From Caryophanales bacterium UBA1231 (GTDB taxonomy: Bacteria; Bacillota_I; Bacilli_A; ML615J-28; CAG-313), in NCBI GenBank assembly GCA_002309035.1, contig DBWT01000014.1, positions 1 through 8,124 on the forward strand: 8,124 bases of DNA, written 5' to 3'. Within the stretch, counting starts at the first letter, position 1, and each line of letters starts with the position of its first letter. A program made the position numbers and the translations under genes. Positions 1 through 6,529 of the stretch are shown here, one piece after another. The notes under the pieces were generated by a model, which did not search any database, was not told the DNA's origin, and worked only from the letters and a program-made list of their open reading frames with translations.

Positions 1-61
1 TAGTTTTCAAAGACCTTATTTTTCTTATCTTTCCAGCTGAAGTGCCCCTCAGCGGAAATCC
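1..61 (-). other. Probable rRNA operon leader, 5' part only
   Basis: This is the transcribed region that would follow the promoter at 68-96, reading off the left edge. Read on the minus strand, it ends in GGTCTTTGAAAACTA, which resembles the conserved TTCTTTGAAAACTA element found in Firmicute rrn leaders and spacers, where it takes part in pre-rRNA processing or antitermination (comparison from memory). A GC-rich hairpin lies at 33-55: GCTGA pairs with TCAGC, extended by CC/GG across a one-base bulge. The 16S gene itself is not in the window, so the assignment rests on the promoter type, the leader motif and the position after a protein-gene terminator. A tRNA operon leader is the main alternative. 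Confidence 0.55.
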
Positions 62-67
62 TTATAT

Positions 68-96
68 ATTATATCACAATCAAAATATAAAAGCAA
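68..96 (-). promoter_or_regulatory. Strong promoter reading left, probably of an rrn operon
   Basis: On the minus strand the -35 is TTGCTT (91-96), the spacer is 17 bases, and the -10 is a perfect TATAAT (68-73) preceded by TGA, giving an extended -10. A run of A and T tracts at 97-118, immediately upstream of the -35, looks like an UP element. Transcription would start near 61 with a G, as is common for Firmicute rRNA promoters. The promoter lies just beyond the terminator of the lipoprotein gene, so it serves the next unit to the left. Confidence 0.7.
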
Positions 97-145
97 GAAC
101 TTTTTGAAAAAATTTTGCTCTTGTGCAAGATATTATACAAAAGTA

Positions 146-172
146 TAAAAAAAGAACCCCTTTCGGGGTTCT
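146..172 (-). terminator. Intrinsic terminator of the giant lipoprotein gene
   Basis: On the minus strand an 8-bp stem (AGAACCCC/GGGGTTCT, 153-172) is closed by a GAAA tetraloop and followed directly by seven T (147-153, the first shared with the stem). It lies about 40 bases after the stop codon at 211-213. This is a textbook Rho-independent terminator. It separates the lipoprotein transcript from the promoter at 68-96. Confidence 0.9.
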
Positions 173-178
173 ATATTC

Positions 179-198
179 TAAATAACAAATGTTATTTA
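179..198 (-). other. AT-only hairpin between stop codon and terminator
   Basis: TAAATAAC (179-186) can pair perfectly with GTTATTTA (191-198) around a 4-base loop. It sits in the 3' untranslated region between the stop at 211-213 and the terminator stem. The stem is weak because it is almost all A/T. It might add stability at the 3' end or be chance in AT-rich DNA. Confidence 0.3.
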
Positions 199-210
199 TC
201 TAACCTAAAA

Positions 211-3200
211 TCAGTCAGTAGCAACTTCTGTGAAATCAGAAGGAGTAGTAGCAGGAGTTTCATAATACTTATTACCACTATAAGTAACTGCAGCACTACC
301 AGCATTACCTAACTTGTATGCACAATGATAGATATTGTTAGTAATAGAAACAGGAACAGCAGTAGTTGGAGCACCTAAGTTAACAATTGAACCACTCATA
401 TTGCTGAATGTATTTCCAGAAATTTCAACTGTAGCTTCAGCGCCTGGTTTCATTAGGTTAATACCTGATGCATTAGTACTATTAGCCATACCAGCAGCAA
501 CATTGTTCTTGTATTCAATAGTAGTACATGCAGCCATATCTCTAATGTTCATTAACCAGTTAGTTGAAGGAACACATGCAAAGTTATTATCATTGATCTT
601 GAATGTACCAGCAGCATGTTCGATATAGAAGTAATCGATTAATGTTGCAGCAGTACTAGATGCAGTATGATCATTTGATAAATAGTTATTTGAGAATTCG
701 AAGTTAGTTACAGTTGCACTAACACGGATTGGACGGAATCCATAAGAATATTTAGCCCAATTGAACTTATTATTCTTAATTGTTAAATTAGTTACCTCAT
801 AACCGAAATCAGCATGAATAACATTTACTGGAGTTCCACCATCAAATAAGTTATTTTCAATTAATAAATCACTAACTGAATAGATATAAACTTTTGCAGA
901 TCCGCCATTAATGTTAAGACCTTTAAGAGTTACATTATCAGCTTTAACATTAATTTGACCAGAAATAGTAGCTTCAGCAGCTCTGTCAGCAGCAGTTCCA
1001 GCTTTTTCAGCATTTGGACCTAAAATTGTTACAGGTTTGTCAATTGTGAAAGCAGCTTTGTAAGTTCCAGCAGGAACATTGATTGTACCATTAGCTTTAA
1101 CTAATGCAACAGCGTCAGCTAAAGTAGTAACAGCATCGCCATCTAATACAGCAATTGCTTCGCCTAATGTAACTGTATCTTGAGCTTCAACTTCTTGGTA
1201 AACTGGATAGTATTTAATATCAGCAGTTGGAGTTAATTCAGCTACAGTCTTAAGAACAGAAGCTTCAGTAGCATCAGCAGTAGTAGCCCAACCTAATAGT
1301 TTATAAGGCTTGCCTTCTTCAACGATCATGTTCTTAACGAAATCAAGAGTCTTGAATTCAACTTTATCTCCTTCTTCTGGATAGAAGGCTTTGATTAATT
1401 TGCCGTCTCTACCATAGAATTCAACTGTGTACCAAGCAGGAGATTCAGCTGGTAAGTATTCTTTAGTAGAAATAATTTGAACTTCAGGGTTTTCAATACC
1501 ATTCCATACACCAACAACACCACTTGTTCCATCACAGTTAGTTAAACCGCTACAGAATCTATCAGCAGTCATTGGACACCATAAGAAATCGCCAGGTTCA
1601 AGAGTTACACTTGTACCATCAGCAGCAGATACTTTTGTACCAACATAAAGTTGTTTTTCAGCATCATAATGGAATAAGAATCTATCATAACCATAAGCAG
1701 CACCACCTAAGTTACGTCCATAAGTGTTCTTAACTTCAGTGATAGTTACTTTGAATTCGCCAGCATTATGATATAAAGCACCATGTCCATAAGAGTTAGT
1801 TGGAGTTGGAGCAGTTTCACCCATTACTAAACCACATGAGAATTGAGTAGTACCATCAGTTCCATAAACTTGAACAGCATCTTTAGTATCTAATGTAACA
1901 TCTGCAGTAGCATCTTTACCTAATTCAATACCAGCAAACTTAGGGATAACGAATAATTTACCGCCAGTGATAATTGCGTAATCACCTAAACCAACCATAT
2001 TGTATTGATCAGCGATTGTACCAGTTGCAGTTGTACCAGTATATTTAACGTTTGTAGTAGGTCCGTAGAATACACCTTCTAATTGTACACCTAGAGCTTC
2101 TTCAATCTTTTCTTCAAGAGCAGGAGCCCATGCAGCATATACAGTAACATCAGCAAACATTGAACCAGTAACAACAGCATCACTGCCATCTTCAAACTTC
2201 CAACCTAAGAACTTGAATCCTTCTTTATAAGGTTCATCTTGTAATTTAACAGTTAAATCTGTGCAATGATAAATTTGAGTGTTATGTTCTTGAGTGTATT
2301 GACGATCAAAGATATTAGACCAAACATTGTTAGGAATCCAACTCTTATAAGATGCAGAACCAGTTCCACATACCCATTGAGCAAAACGATATGCACCTAA
2401 TAATGTACCGCTATTAGTAACCATAACTGGATTGCCACCATAAGTAGTTAAATCTTTTGTTTGTTCAGATTCAGATAATGTACTATAGTAAGATTGTCTT
2501 GGTAACCATTCCATAGCAGCATATTGATCACCTTTGCGACCCCATGCATCTTGTCCACCCATATTACCAGATCTTGTTGATTCATCAACATAATCCATTA
2601 ATGCGATGTACTTATGTCCTTCAGGACTATTGAAGAACTTATTAGATCCTTCAATAATGTCATGGTAATTTTCATTAACTGTTTCGCCGTCTACTTTTGG
2701 AGTGAATAAATATTGACCTAATAAAGTATCGGCATATTTAGAATAATTTTCTGTCCAATATTCAACAGTTAAGAATTCTTCTAATGTTGGAGCAGTAGCA
2801 TTAGCCCAAGCACCTTTTTCAACCATAAAGTTGTATAAATCAGTCTTGAATAATACTAAGAATTCAGCTTTGTCTGTATCTTTCCAGAATCCTTGGATGT
2901 AACCACCATTGTAATCATAAGTGATATGTAAATCGATTGCAGCATATTCTGCATATTTAGCATCGAAAGCAGCTTTCTTTGTTAAAGCGCCAGTAATTTC
3001 ATCACTTAATTTATTAACAACAGCATCGCCTTCAGTCTTATATAGACGTCCCCACATTGTAGCTAAGTCTTTAGCAAATTGAGACTTATCAGCACCTTCT
3101 TCAGTTGGTTCACTTGCTAATAATGCAGTGATATCAGCATCTAAGAATGCGATTGCTTGTTCTTCTAATGCTGTTAATCTTGCAGCAGGGAATACATCAG

Positions 3201-6200
3201 CTTTAGTATCGCCAACTAAGTTATTATAACGAGCACGTGCAGCATTTACATTAGTTTCAAATGCAACATGATCAATTTCAGCAGCTTTTAATAATTCTTC
3301 AGCAGCTTTAACATAGTTAGTTGCATATTCAGCATCCATAGAACTTAATGGATGAACTTCGAAATGTTCAATATTTAATGTACTACCTTCTTGACAGAAT
3401 GGATAAATAGTTGCAGGAGCACCAACACCGTAGAATTGATATTTCCAGCTCATTGCATATCCATTTGCAGGAATAGTTAAGTAGTTAACTGTAGCACCAT
3501 TAGCACTATCACCAAATAGGTTAGGTACTTCATAAGTGAATGCAGCTTTTACTTTATATTCAACAGTAACTAATGCTTTAGTATCAGCATCTAATGCAGC
3601 ATATTGTTCAGCAGTTAAAGCAGCACCTTTAGCATATGTTGGAGCATATTTTTCAGTTACTTCTTCGCCTTCTTTAATAGCTACATAAGAAACAGTACCA
3701 TCTTCAGCAGTTACTTTCTTGAATGTACCATTTTCAGCAACAGCGAATAATAGGTTGTCTGCAGCAGTATATAATACATCGAACTTAGAAGCTTTATCTT
3801 CAAGTTGCATTGCATTGTACATAGCTTCAGATACTTTATCATTAGCTTTATAAGCTTTTCCACCTAATACAGCACGCATATCAGGCATACCATTTTGTAA
3901 TTTACTATTGTTAGATCCGTTAATGATCTTACCATCTTTATCAGCAACGAAGCCTAGAGCGTAACCGTCCATAGCAATGTTCAAACGAGAACCGATTGCT
4001 GAAGATGTAGCGTGACCTTCTTTATATTTAAGAGTTGCGTCACCATATACACCAACTTCAATGTTAACAGGTTTGTCAGTAGTATTTACATACCAAACAC
4101 CCCAGTTACCACCAGCACCAGCGATACCGCCGTTTACGTTAGCAGGGTCAATGTATACTTTACCATCTTTTTCACGGATGTAAACAGTCATAACTTCCAT
4201 CATGAATGTTTGCCATAATTCTTTACCATCATTGTAATTAACGTTGTAAACACCTGCATCAAGTGATTTCCAAGTTGTTCCATTTAACAAATCGATCACT
4301 TTATCAGTGCCAGTTAATTGCATCTTAGTAACAACAAATTCATGACCAGTTCCTTCTTCACCAGGGTTACAGAATAGAACCATAGGGAATTTATTTGTGT
4401 CAAATGTAATATCTAAATCGATTGATAATTCTAGTTTTTCACCAGTCATAACTACCCAATCTTCTTTAGTATCATTTGTCTTAATTAATAATTTTTCGTC
4501 TTTTGGACCTTTAACATCAACTAATAATTTATTGATTCCACTATAATCAGCGCCTTCAATCTTTTCAGCAACTGCGCATTTCCAAGCAGGATCATTTGTT
4601 GAACCAGGAACTTTAGCGATTGATAATGAAGCACCTAAATCACGTTCTGCACTTACGCTCCATCCACTGAAGTATCCAGATCCATAAGTTTCAGTAACAT
4701 AACCGATCTTCTTATCAAAGTAACTTACGTTACCAGCTAAGTCATATTTACCTTGTTTTTCAGATAATGAAGTATCTTTTTGAGCGCTTGAACGCCAAAT
4801 ACCACTTATGATATTATGAGGAGTTGTACTAATACCAATATTGAAGAATAATACAACATCAACTTTGTCATCACCTTTAGTGTAAGTACCTTTAATAGAT
4901 ACTAGTTGATATCTTAAATATTGAGCTTCAAGTTTTAATCCTTCTTCAGTTTGTGAGAATACTTGATAATCATCTTGTAATCTTGCATCTAACTTAACAG
5001 CTTCAACATCCCAAACCATACCAGGAAGAGCATCGAATACGATATTACCAGCTTCTTTACCCCAAGGAGCATAAACTACTTTTTGGAACTTCTTATTATC
5101 TTCTAAAGCTAACATAGCTTCAAGTTCAACAGCAGCAGCATTAGCTGGGATAGCATGGATTGTTAATTCTCTTTCAGCAGTGAAATTGTCAGCAGCTTTA
5201 CTAGCAATATTATATTCAATCTTAACTTTGAATTTAACATCTTTAGCTTCAGTTACAGGAGCAACTAATTTACCACCATCATCATAAACAGCTGTATCTA
5301 AAGAAGTATATGATAATTTAGCACCGAACTTATCATCAAATTCTGGAAGAACGATACTTGTAGCAAATGATTTGCCAGCCATCTTAGCAAATGTACTAGC
5401 CATAATTTCATCAGCTTTTTCTTCAGCAGTGTAACCTTTAGCTACAACGTTGAAGTCAATATTTCTTGAACCACTACCATAACGGATACCAGCAGTTAAT
5501 GTAACAGCTTTATCTTCATTAGGAGCACCAAATTTACCTTCTGCATCAATAGCAGTAGCTAAACTTGAAGTCCAGTTGATTGTACATCCAAAAATAGATG
5601 GTAATAATTCTAAGTCAGCAGCAACTTTTGTACCTTTAACATATTTGTCAAAGTAGTTAGCTAATAAATTAGCAACAGAATCAATTACAACGAATTCATT
5701 TACAACAGCATCTTTAACTAGCCAAATATCAGCTTGGTATGAATTAGCAGCATCATTTAATTCTAAAGCAATTGCTAATTTAACCATTGTATCAACTTCA
5801 ACTGTTGCAGAGTCTAATTTTTCAACTGCTTGACCAGCAACTTTGTATGATACCTTAACATTTGTATTCCATGGTTTTGGTAATTCAAATTCACCAGCAA
5901 CAAAACTTGGAAGAGCAGCAAGAATAGTATTTAATTCACGATCAACAACAGCTTGGTCGCCAATTGTTTCTCTAACTTCGAATTCAACTTCTTGAGCTTC
6001 TAAGTCTTTATTTAATGGAGAATAAACGATAATATTTACCTTACCAGGACGTACGCCTGTTACAACGCCATTAGCGTCAACGGTAGCAATAGATGGGTCT
6101 TCTGAAACATAGACTAAAGTCTTGTCACAGTTTTCAGGTTCCCATAATTCGTCATCAACATAAACAGCCTTTGTAGCACCAACTGCAACTGTATCTCCGT

Positions 6201-6465
6201 CTACGAAGAAACTTGTTGGAGCAACAAAATCTTGGAATGCCTTACATGTTTCTTTGCTAGCAGCGTTACATGCTGGAGCTGTAGGACAGAACTCTGTACA
6301 TGTTTCAGCACTTGCATTATTACAAGTAGGGCAAGTTTCGCAAAATTCTTTGCAATTCTCATTATTTGCTTCTTTGATTTCTTCATCTTTACCGCAGGCA
6401 AAAGCAAATGCAGCAACTAAAGCTAATACTAAAGCAAATAAAGCCTTCTTTACGTTTTTAAACAT
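211..6465 (-). CDS. Giant multidomain surface lipoprotein with C-terminal beta-helix
   Basis: This 2084-residue protein is exported and probably lipid-anchored on the outer face of the membrane. Residues 1-24 form a lipoprotein signal (KK charge, hydrophobic core, AFAC lipobox, Cys24). Then follow 18-residue cysteine repeats (35-80), a Big_2 Ig-like domain (82-165), degenerate Ig-like units (170-548), a jelly-roll-like region (550-720), a beta-rich module (740-1040), a FIVAR-like helical segment (1042-1177), an interrupted Listeria-Bacteroides repeat (1178-1447), another beta module (1450-1675), a second such repeat (1677-1758) and a right-handed beta-helix (about 1767-2070). No LPXTG motif, C-terminal membrane helix or recognised catalytic motif is seen, so adhesion or glycan binding is inferred. 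The ATG at 6463-6465 is chosen because it starts the signal peptide and follows AAGGAA. The gene has its own promoter and terminator. Codon choice seems more uniform and richer in Ala and Thr than the neighbours, compatible with high expression. Domain borders are approximate. Confidence 0.93.
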   Translation of the reverse strand: MFKNVKKALFALVLALVAAFAFACGKDEEIKEANNENCKEFCETCPTCNNASAETCTEFCPTAPACNAASKETCKAFQDFVAPTSFFVDGDTVAVGATKAVYVDDELWEPENCDKTLVYVSEDPSIATVDANGVVTGVRPGKVNIIVYSPLNKDLEAQEVEFEVRETIGDQAVVDRELNTILAALPSFVAGEFELPKPWNTNVKVSYKVAGQAVEKLDSATVEVDTMVKLAIALELNDAANSYQADIWLVKDAVVNEFVVIDSVANLLANYFDKYVKGTKVAADLELLPSIFGCTINWTSSLATAIDAEGKFGAPNEDKAVTLTAGIRYGSGSRNIDFNVVAKGYTAEEKADEIMASTFAKMAGKSFATSIVLPEFDDKFGAKLSYTSLDTAVYDDGGKLVAPVTEAKDVKFKVKIEYNIASKAADNFTAERELTIHAIPANAAAVELEAMLALEDNKKFQKVVYAPWGKEAGNIVFDALPGMVWDVEAVKLDARLQDDYQVFSQTEEGLKLEAQYLRYQLVSIKGTYTKGDDKVDVVLFFNIGISTTPHNIISGIWRSSAQKDTSLSEKQGKYDLAGNVSYFDKKIGYVTETYGSGYFSGWSVSAERDLGASLSIAKVPGSTNDPAWKCAVAEKIEGADYSGINKLLVDVKGPKDEKLLIKTNDTKEDWVVMTGEKLELSIDLDITFDTNKFPMVLFCNPGEEGTGHEFVVTKMQLTGTDKVIDLLNGTTWKSLDAGVYNVNYNDGKELWQTFMMEVMTVYIREKDGKVYIDPANVNGGIAGAGGNWGVWYVNTTDKPVNIEVGVYGDATLKYKEGHATSSAIGSRLNIAMDGYALGFVADKDGKIINGSNNSKLQNGMPDMRAVLGGKAYKANDKVSEAMYNAMQLEDKASKFDVLYTAADNLLFAVAENGTFKKVTAEDGTVSYVAIKEGEEVTEKYAPTYAKGAALTAEQYAALDADTKALVTVEYKVKAAFTYEVPNLFGDSANGATVNYLTIPANGYAMSWKYQFYGVGAPATIYPFCQEGSTLNIEHFEVHPLSSMDAEYATNYVKAAEELLKAAEIDHVAFETNVNAARARYNNLVGDTKADVFPAARLTALEEQAIAFLDADITALLASEPTEEGADKSQFAKDLATMWGRLYKTEGDAVVNKLSDEITGALTKKAAFDAKYAEYAAIDLHITYDYNGGYIQGFWKDTDKAEFLVLFKTDLYNFMVEKGAWANATAPTLEEFLTVEYWTENYSKYADTLLGQYLFTPKVDGETVNENYHDIIEGSNKFFNSPEGHKYIALMDYVDESTRSGNMGGQDAWGRKGDQYAAMEWLPRQSYYSTLSESEQTKDLTTYGGNPVMVTNSGTLLGAYRFAQWVCGTGSASYKSWIPNNVWSNIFDRQYTQEHNTQIYHCTDLTVKLQDEPYKEGFKFLGWKFEDGSDAVVTGSMFADVTVYAAWAPALEEKIEEALGVQLEGVFYGPTTNVKYTGTTATGTIADQYNMVGLGDYAIITGGKLFVIPKFAGIELGKDATADVTLDTKDAVQVYGTDGTTQFSCGLVMGETAPTPTNSYGHGALYHNAGEFKVTITEVKNTYGRNLGGAAYGYDRFLFHYDAEKQLYVGTKVSAADGTSVTLEPGDFLWCPMTADRFCSGLTNCDGTSGVVGVWNGIENPEVQIISTKEYLPAESPAWYTVEFYGRDGKLIKAFYPEEGDKVEFKTLDFVKNMIVEEGKPYKLLGWATTADATEASVLKTVAELTPTADIKYYPVYQEVEAQDTVTLGEAIAVLDGDAVTTLADAVALVKANGTINVPAGTYKAAFTIDKPVTILGPNAEKAGTAADRAAEATISGQINVKADNVTLKGLNINGGSAKVYIYSVSDLLIENNLFDGGTPVNVIHADFGYEVTNLTIKNNKFNWAKYSYGFRPIRVSATVTNFEFSNNYLSNDHTASSTAATLIDYFYIEHAAGTFKINDNNFACVPSTNWLMNIRDMAACTTIEYKNNVAAGMANSTNASGINLMKPGAEATVEISGNTFSNMSGSIVNLGAPTTAVPVSITNNIYHCAYKLGNAGSAAVTYSGNKYYETPATTPSDFTEVATD
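256..1167 (-). other. Protein domain: right-handed beta-helix with Asn ladder
   Basis: Residues about 1767-2070 of the lipoprotein. The entry motif, with TLADAVALVKANGTINVPAG (1781-1800) followed by TYKAAFTI and PVTILGP, is the usual cap and first turns of pectin-lyase-fold proteins. Eight turns then carry an N-N-x-aromatic/aliphatic or G-N-x-F signature: IENNLF, IKNNKF, FSNNYL, INDNNF, YKNNVA, ISGNTF, ITNNIY, YSGNKY, spaced 21-33 residues apart. This is the stacked asparagine ladder of parallel beta-helices. No pectate-lyase catalytic signature was recognised, so a binding or structural role is as likely as an enzymatic one. Confidence 0.85.
1192..1437 (-). other. Protein domain: second Listeria-Bacteroides-type repeat
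   Basis: Residues about 1677-1758. The unit starts with WYTVEFYGRDGKLIKAFYPE, continues through KPYKLLGWATTADATEAS and ends in IKYYPVYQE. This follows the Flg_new/List_Bact_rpt pattern (opening beta-strand, then GY-x-FxGW, then TLYAxW), with YKLLGW as the core and VY in place of AxW at the end. It links the beta module before it to the beta-helix. The family is common in Gram-positive surface proteins as a small beta-grasp-like spacer. Confidence 0.65.
1441..2118 (-). other. Protein region: beta-rich module of unknown family
   Basis: Residues about 1450-1675. A short helix (EEKIEEALGV) is followed by alternating beta-type sequence, including GDYAIITGGKLFVIPKFAG and the stretch TYGRNLGGAAYGYDRFLFHY. 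A TLEPGDFLWCP motif near 1621-1631 comes before a cluster of cysteines at 1630, 1638 and 1644. I do not recognise a family. A faint resemblance to the earlier module (strand, D/K-rich turn, then an I/L-x-P-x-G/D-x-x-x-x-W/C motif) suggests the two could be distant copies. Confidence 0.45.
2125..2934 (-). other. Protein domain: Listeria-Bacteroides repeat split by an insert
   Basis: Residues about 1178-1447. The opening strand DLHITYDYNGGYI (1178-1190) is that of a Flg_new/List_Bact_rpt domain, but the rest of it (DLTVKLQDEPYKEGFKFLGW ending in VTVYAAWAP, 1403-1448) appears only after about 210 residues. The intervening segment (about 1191-1402, bases 2260-2895) is rich in aromatic residues and predicted helices. 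It includes KFFNSPEGHKYIALMDYV and GAYRFAQWVCG, and I do not recognise a family for it. Either the small domain carries a nested insertion or the NGG strand belongs to the inserted fold. Confidence 0.6.
2935..3342 (-). other. Protein region: FIVAR-like helical segment
   Basis: Residues about 1042-1177 are rich in Ala, Glu, Lys and Leu with helical periodicity. Motifs such as VAFETNVNAARARYNNLVGD followed by FPAARLTALEEQ match the pattern of FIVAR-like bundles (xAx-AARxxYxxL-x-D-K-A-x-V-x-xxxxLxxLE) found in large Gram-positive surface proteins. It probably forms three-helix spacers that project the C-terminal half away from the membrane. Confidence 0.6.
3346..4248 (-). other. Protein region: beta-rich module with helical interruption
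   Basis: Residues about 740-1040. Beta-type sequence (GVWYVNTTDKPVNIEVGVYG, then GYALGFVADKDGKIING) is interrupted by a charged, Ala-rich segment (about 930-975, containing LTAEQYAALDADTKALV). It resumes at YLTIPANGYAMSWKYQFYG and closes with TLNIEHFEVHP. The IPxNGYxxSW motif recalls a segment seen ahead of phosphodiester glycosidase-like domains, but this is only an impression from memory and no such catalytic domain is visible. Confidence 0.4.
4306..4818 (-). other. Protein region: jelly-roll (CBM-like) beta-sandwich
   Basis: Residues about 550-720. The order GYFSGWSVSAERDLGASLSI, then INKLLVDVKGPKDEKLLIKT, DWVVMTGEKLELSIDLD, PMVLFCNPGEEGTGHEF and a final VVTKMQLTG is the strand order and spacing seen in carbohydrate-binding-module-like jelly rolls, which end in a 'hxIxxIxL' strand. 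The family cannot be named by eye and sugar binding is inferred only from the fold type. Confidence 0.45.
4822..5958 (-). other. Protein region: tandem degenerate bacterial Ig-like units
   Basis: Residues about 170-548 appear to hold four units of 80-105 residues (about 170-260, 262-344, 346-440 and 441-548). The second is clearest: SVANLLANYFDKYVKGTK, LELLPSIFGCTINWTSS, IDAEGKFGAP and AVTLTAGIRYG follow the atrophied bacterial Ig pattern, with an N-terminal helix, then 'ItWtSs', 'G.v..P' and a final strand. The others keep the helix-then-strands order but are more diverged. They probably act as rigid stalk units. Confidence 0.6.
5971..6222 (-). other. Protein domain: Big_2 Ig-like domain
   Basis: Residues about 82-165. 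The core VYVSEDPSIATVDANGVVTG followed by VRPGKVNIIVYS is the characteristic Big_2 signature (xSxDxxIAxVDxxGxVTGxxxGxxxI). The family is named for intimin/invasin-type Ig-like folds and is common in surface adhesins and stalks. Confidence 0.88.
6226..6363 (-). repeat. Cysteine-rich 18-residue tandem repeats behind the lipid anchor
   Basis: Residues 35-80. Two full units and a partial third repeat with an exact period of 18 residues (54 bases): ENCKEFCETCPTCNNAS, AETCTEFCPTAPACNAAS, then KETCKAFQDF. Cysteines fall at 38, 42, 45, 48, then 56, 60, 66, then 74, so 38/56/74, 42/60 and 48/66 are in register. The units decay from four to three to one cysteine. The stretch lies a few residues after the lipidated Cys24 and directly before the Big_2 domain. 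Metal binding or disulfide bonding is inferred, not shown. Confidence 0.85.
6394..6465 (-). other. Lipoprotein signal peptide
   Basis: Residues 1-24: MFKNVKK start, an Ala/Leu/Val-rich core, then the lipobox AFAC with Cys24 followed by G-K-D-E-E. The -3 position is Ala and -2 is Phe, a relaxed but acceptable lipobox. Signal peptidase II would cleave before Cys24, leaving a diacylglyceryl anchor. Confidence 0.85.
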
Positions 6466-6475
6466 AAATTTTCTT

Positions 6476-6481
6476 TTCCTT
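6476..6481 (-). promoter_or_regulatory. Ribosome binding site of the giant lipoprotein gene
   Basis: AAGGAA on the minus strand lies 10 bases before the ATG at 6463-6465. The spacing is slightly long, but the match and the following signal peptide fix this start. Confidence 0.7.
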
Positions 6482-6501
6482 TCTTTGAAAAAATTTTTGA
6501 G

Positions 6502-6520
6502 AACTTTTTTGACAAAAGTT
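6502..6520 (-). other. Hairpin in the 5' leader of the lipoprotein mRNA
   Basis: On the minus strand AACTTTT and AAAAGTT pair perfectly (7 bp) around the loop GTCAA, just after the predicted transcription start near 6523. Only two pairs are G-C. It could protect the 5' end of a 6.3-kb mRNA from decay or be incidental. Confidence 0.4.
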
Positions 6521-6529
6521 TACTAATAT

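Noticed and set aside
103..117. TTTGAAAAAATTTTG at 103-117 closely matches 6484-6499 (one extra T), with GAACTTTTT next to both: a possible pair of flanking repeats around the lipoprotein gene.
   Set aside because: The match is low-complexity A/T tract, the sub-elements occur in a different order on the two sides, and the functional contexts differ (upstream of a promoter versus inside a 5' leader). Chance or generic A-tract use explains it better than a mobile-element boundary.
115..628. Plus-strand open frames of 65 and 97 codons at 115-312 and 335-628.
   Set aside because: They lie opposite the terminator and the well-supported beta-helix coding region, have no ribosome binding site, and show no recognisable protein features.
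211..6465. Search for CRISPR arrays, insertion sequences, tRNA genes or long nucleotide repeats across the window.
   Set aside because: None was seen. Repetition inside the large gene is codon-level low complexity (Ala and Thr runs) and degenerate protein-domain repetition, not spaced identical DNA repeats, and there is no transposase-like sequence.
6201..6526. Short frames on both strands over the N-terminal part of the lipoprotein gene, including Cys- and Phe-rich ones.
   Set aside because: They are shadows of the signal peptide and cysteine repeats in other frames, and the lipoprotein frame has a promoter, ribosome binding site, signal peptide and domain matches.
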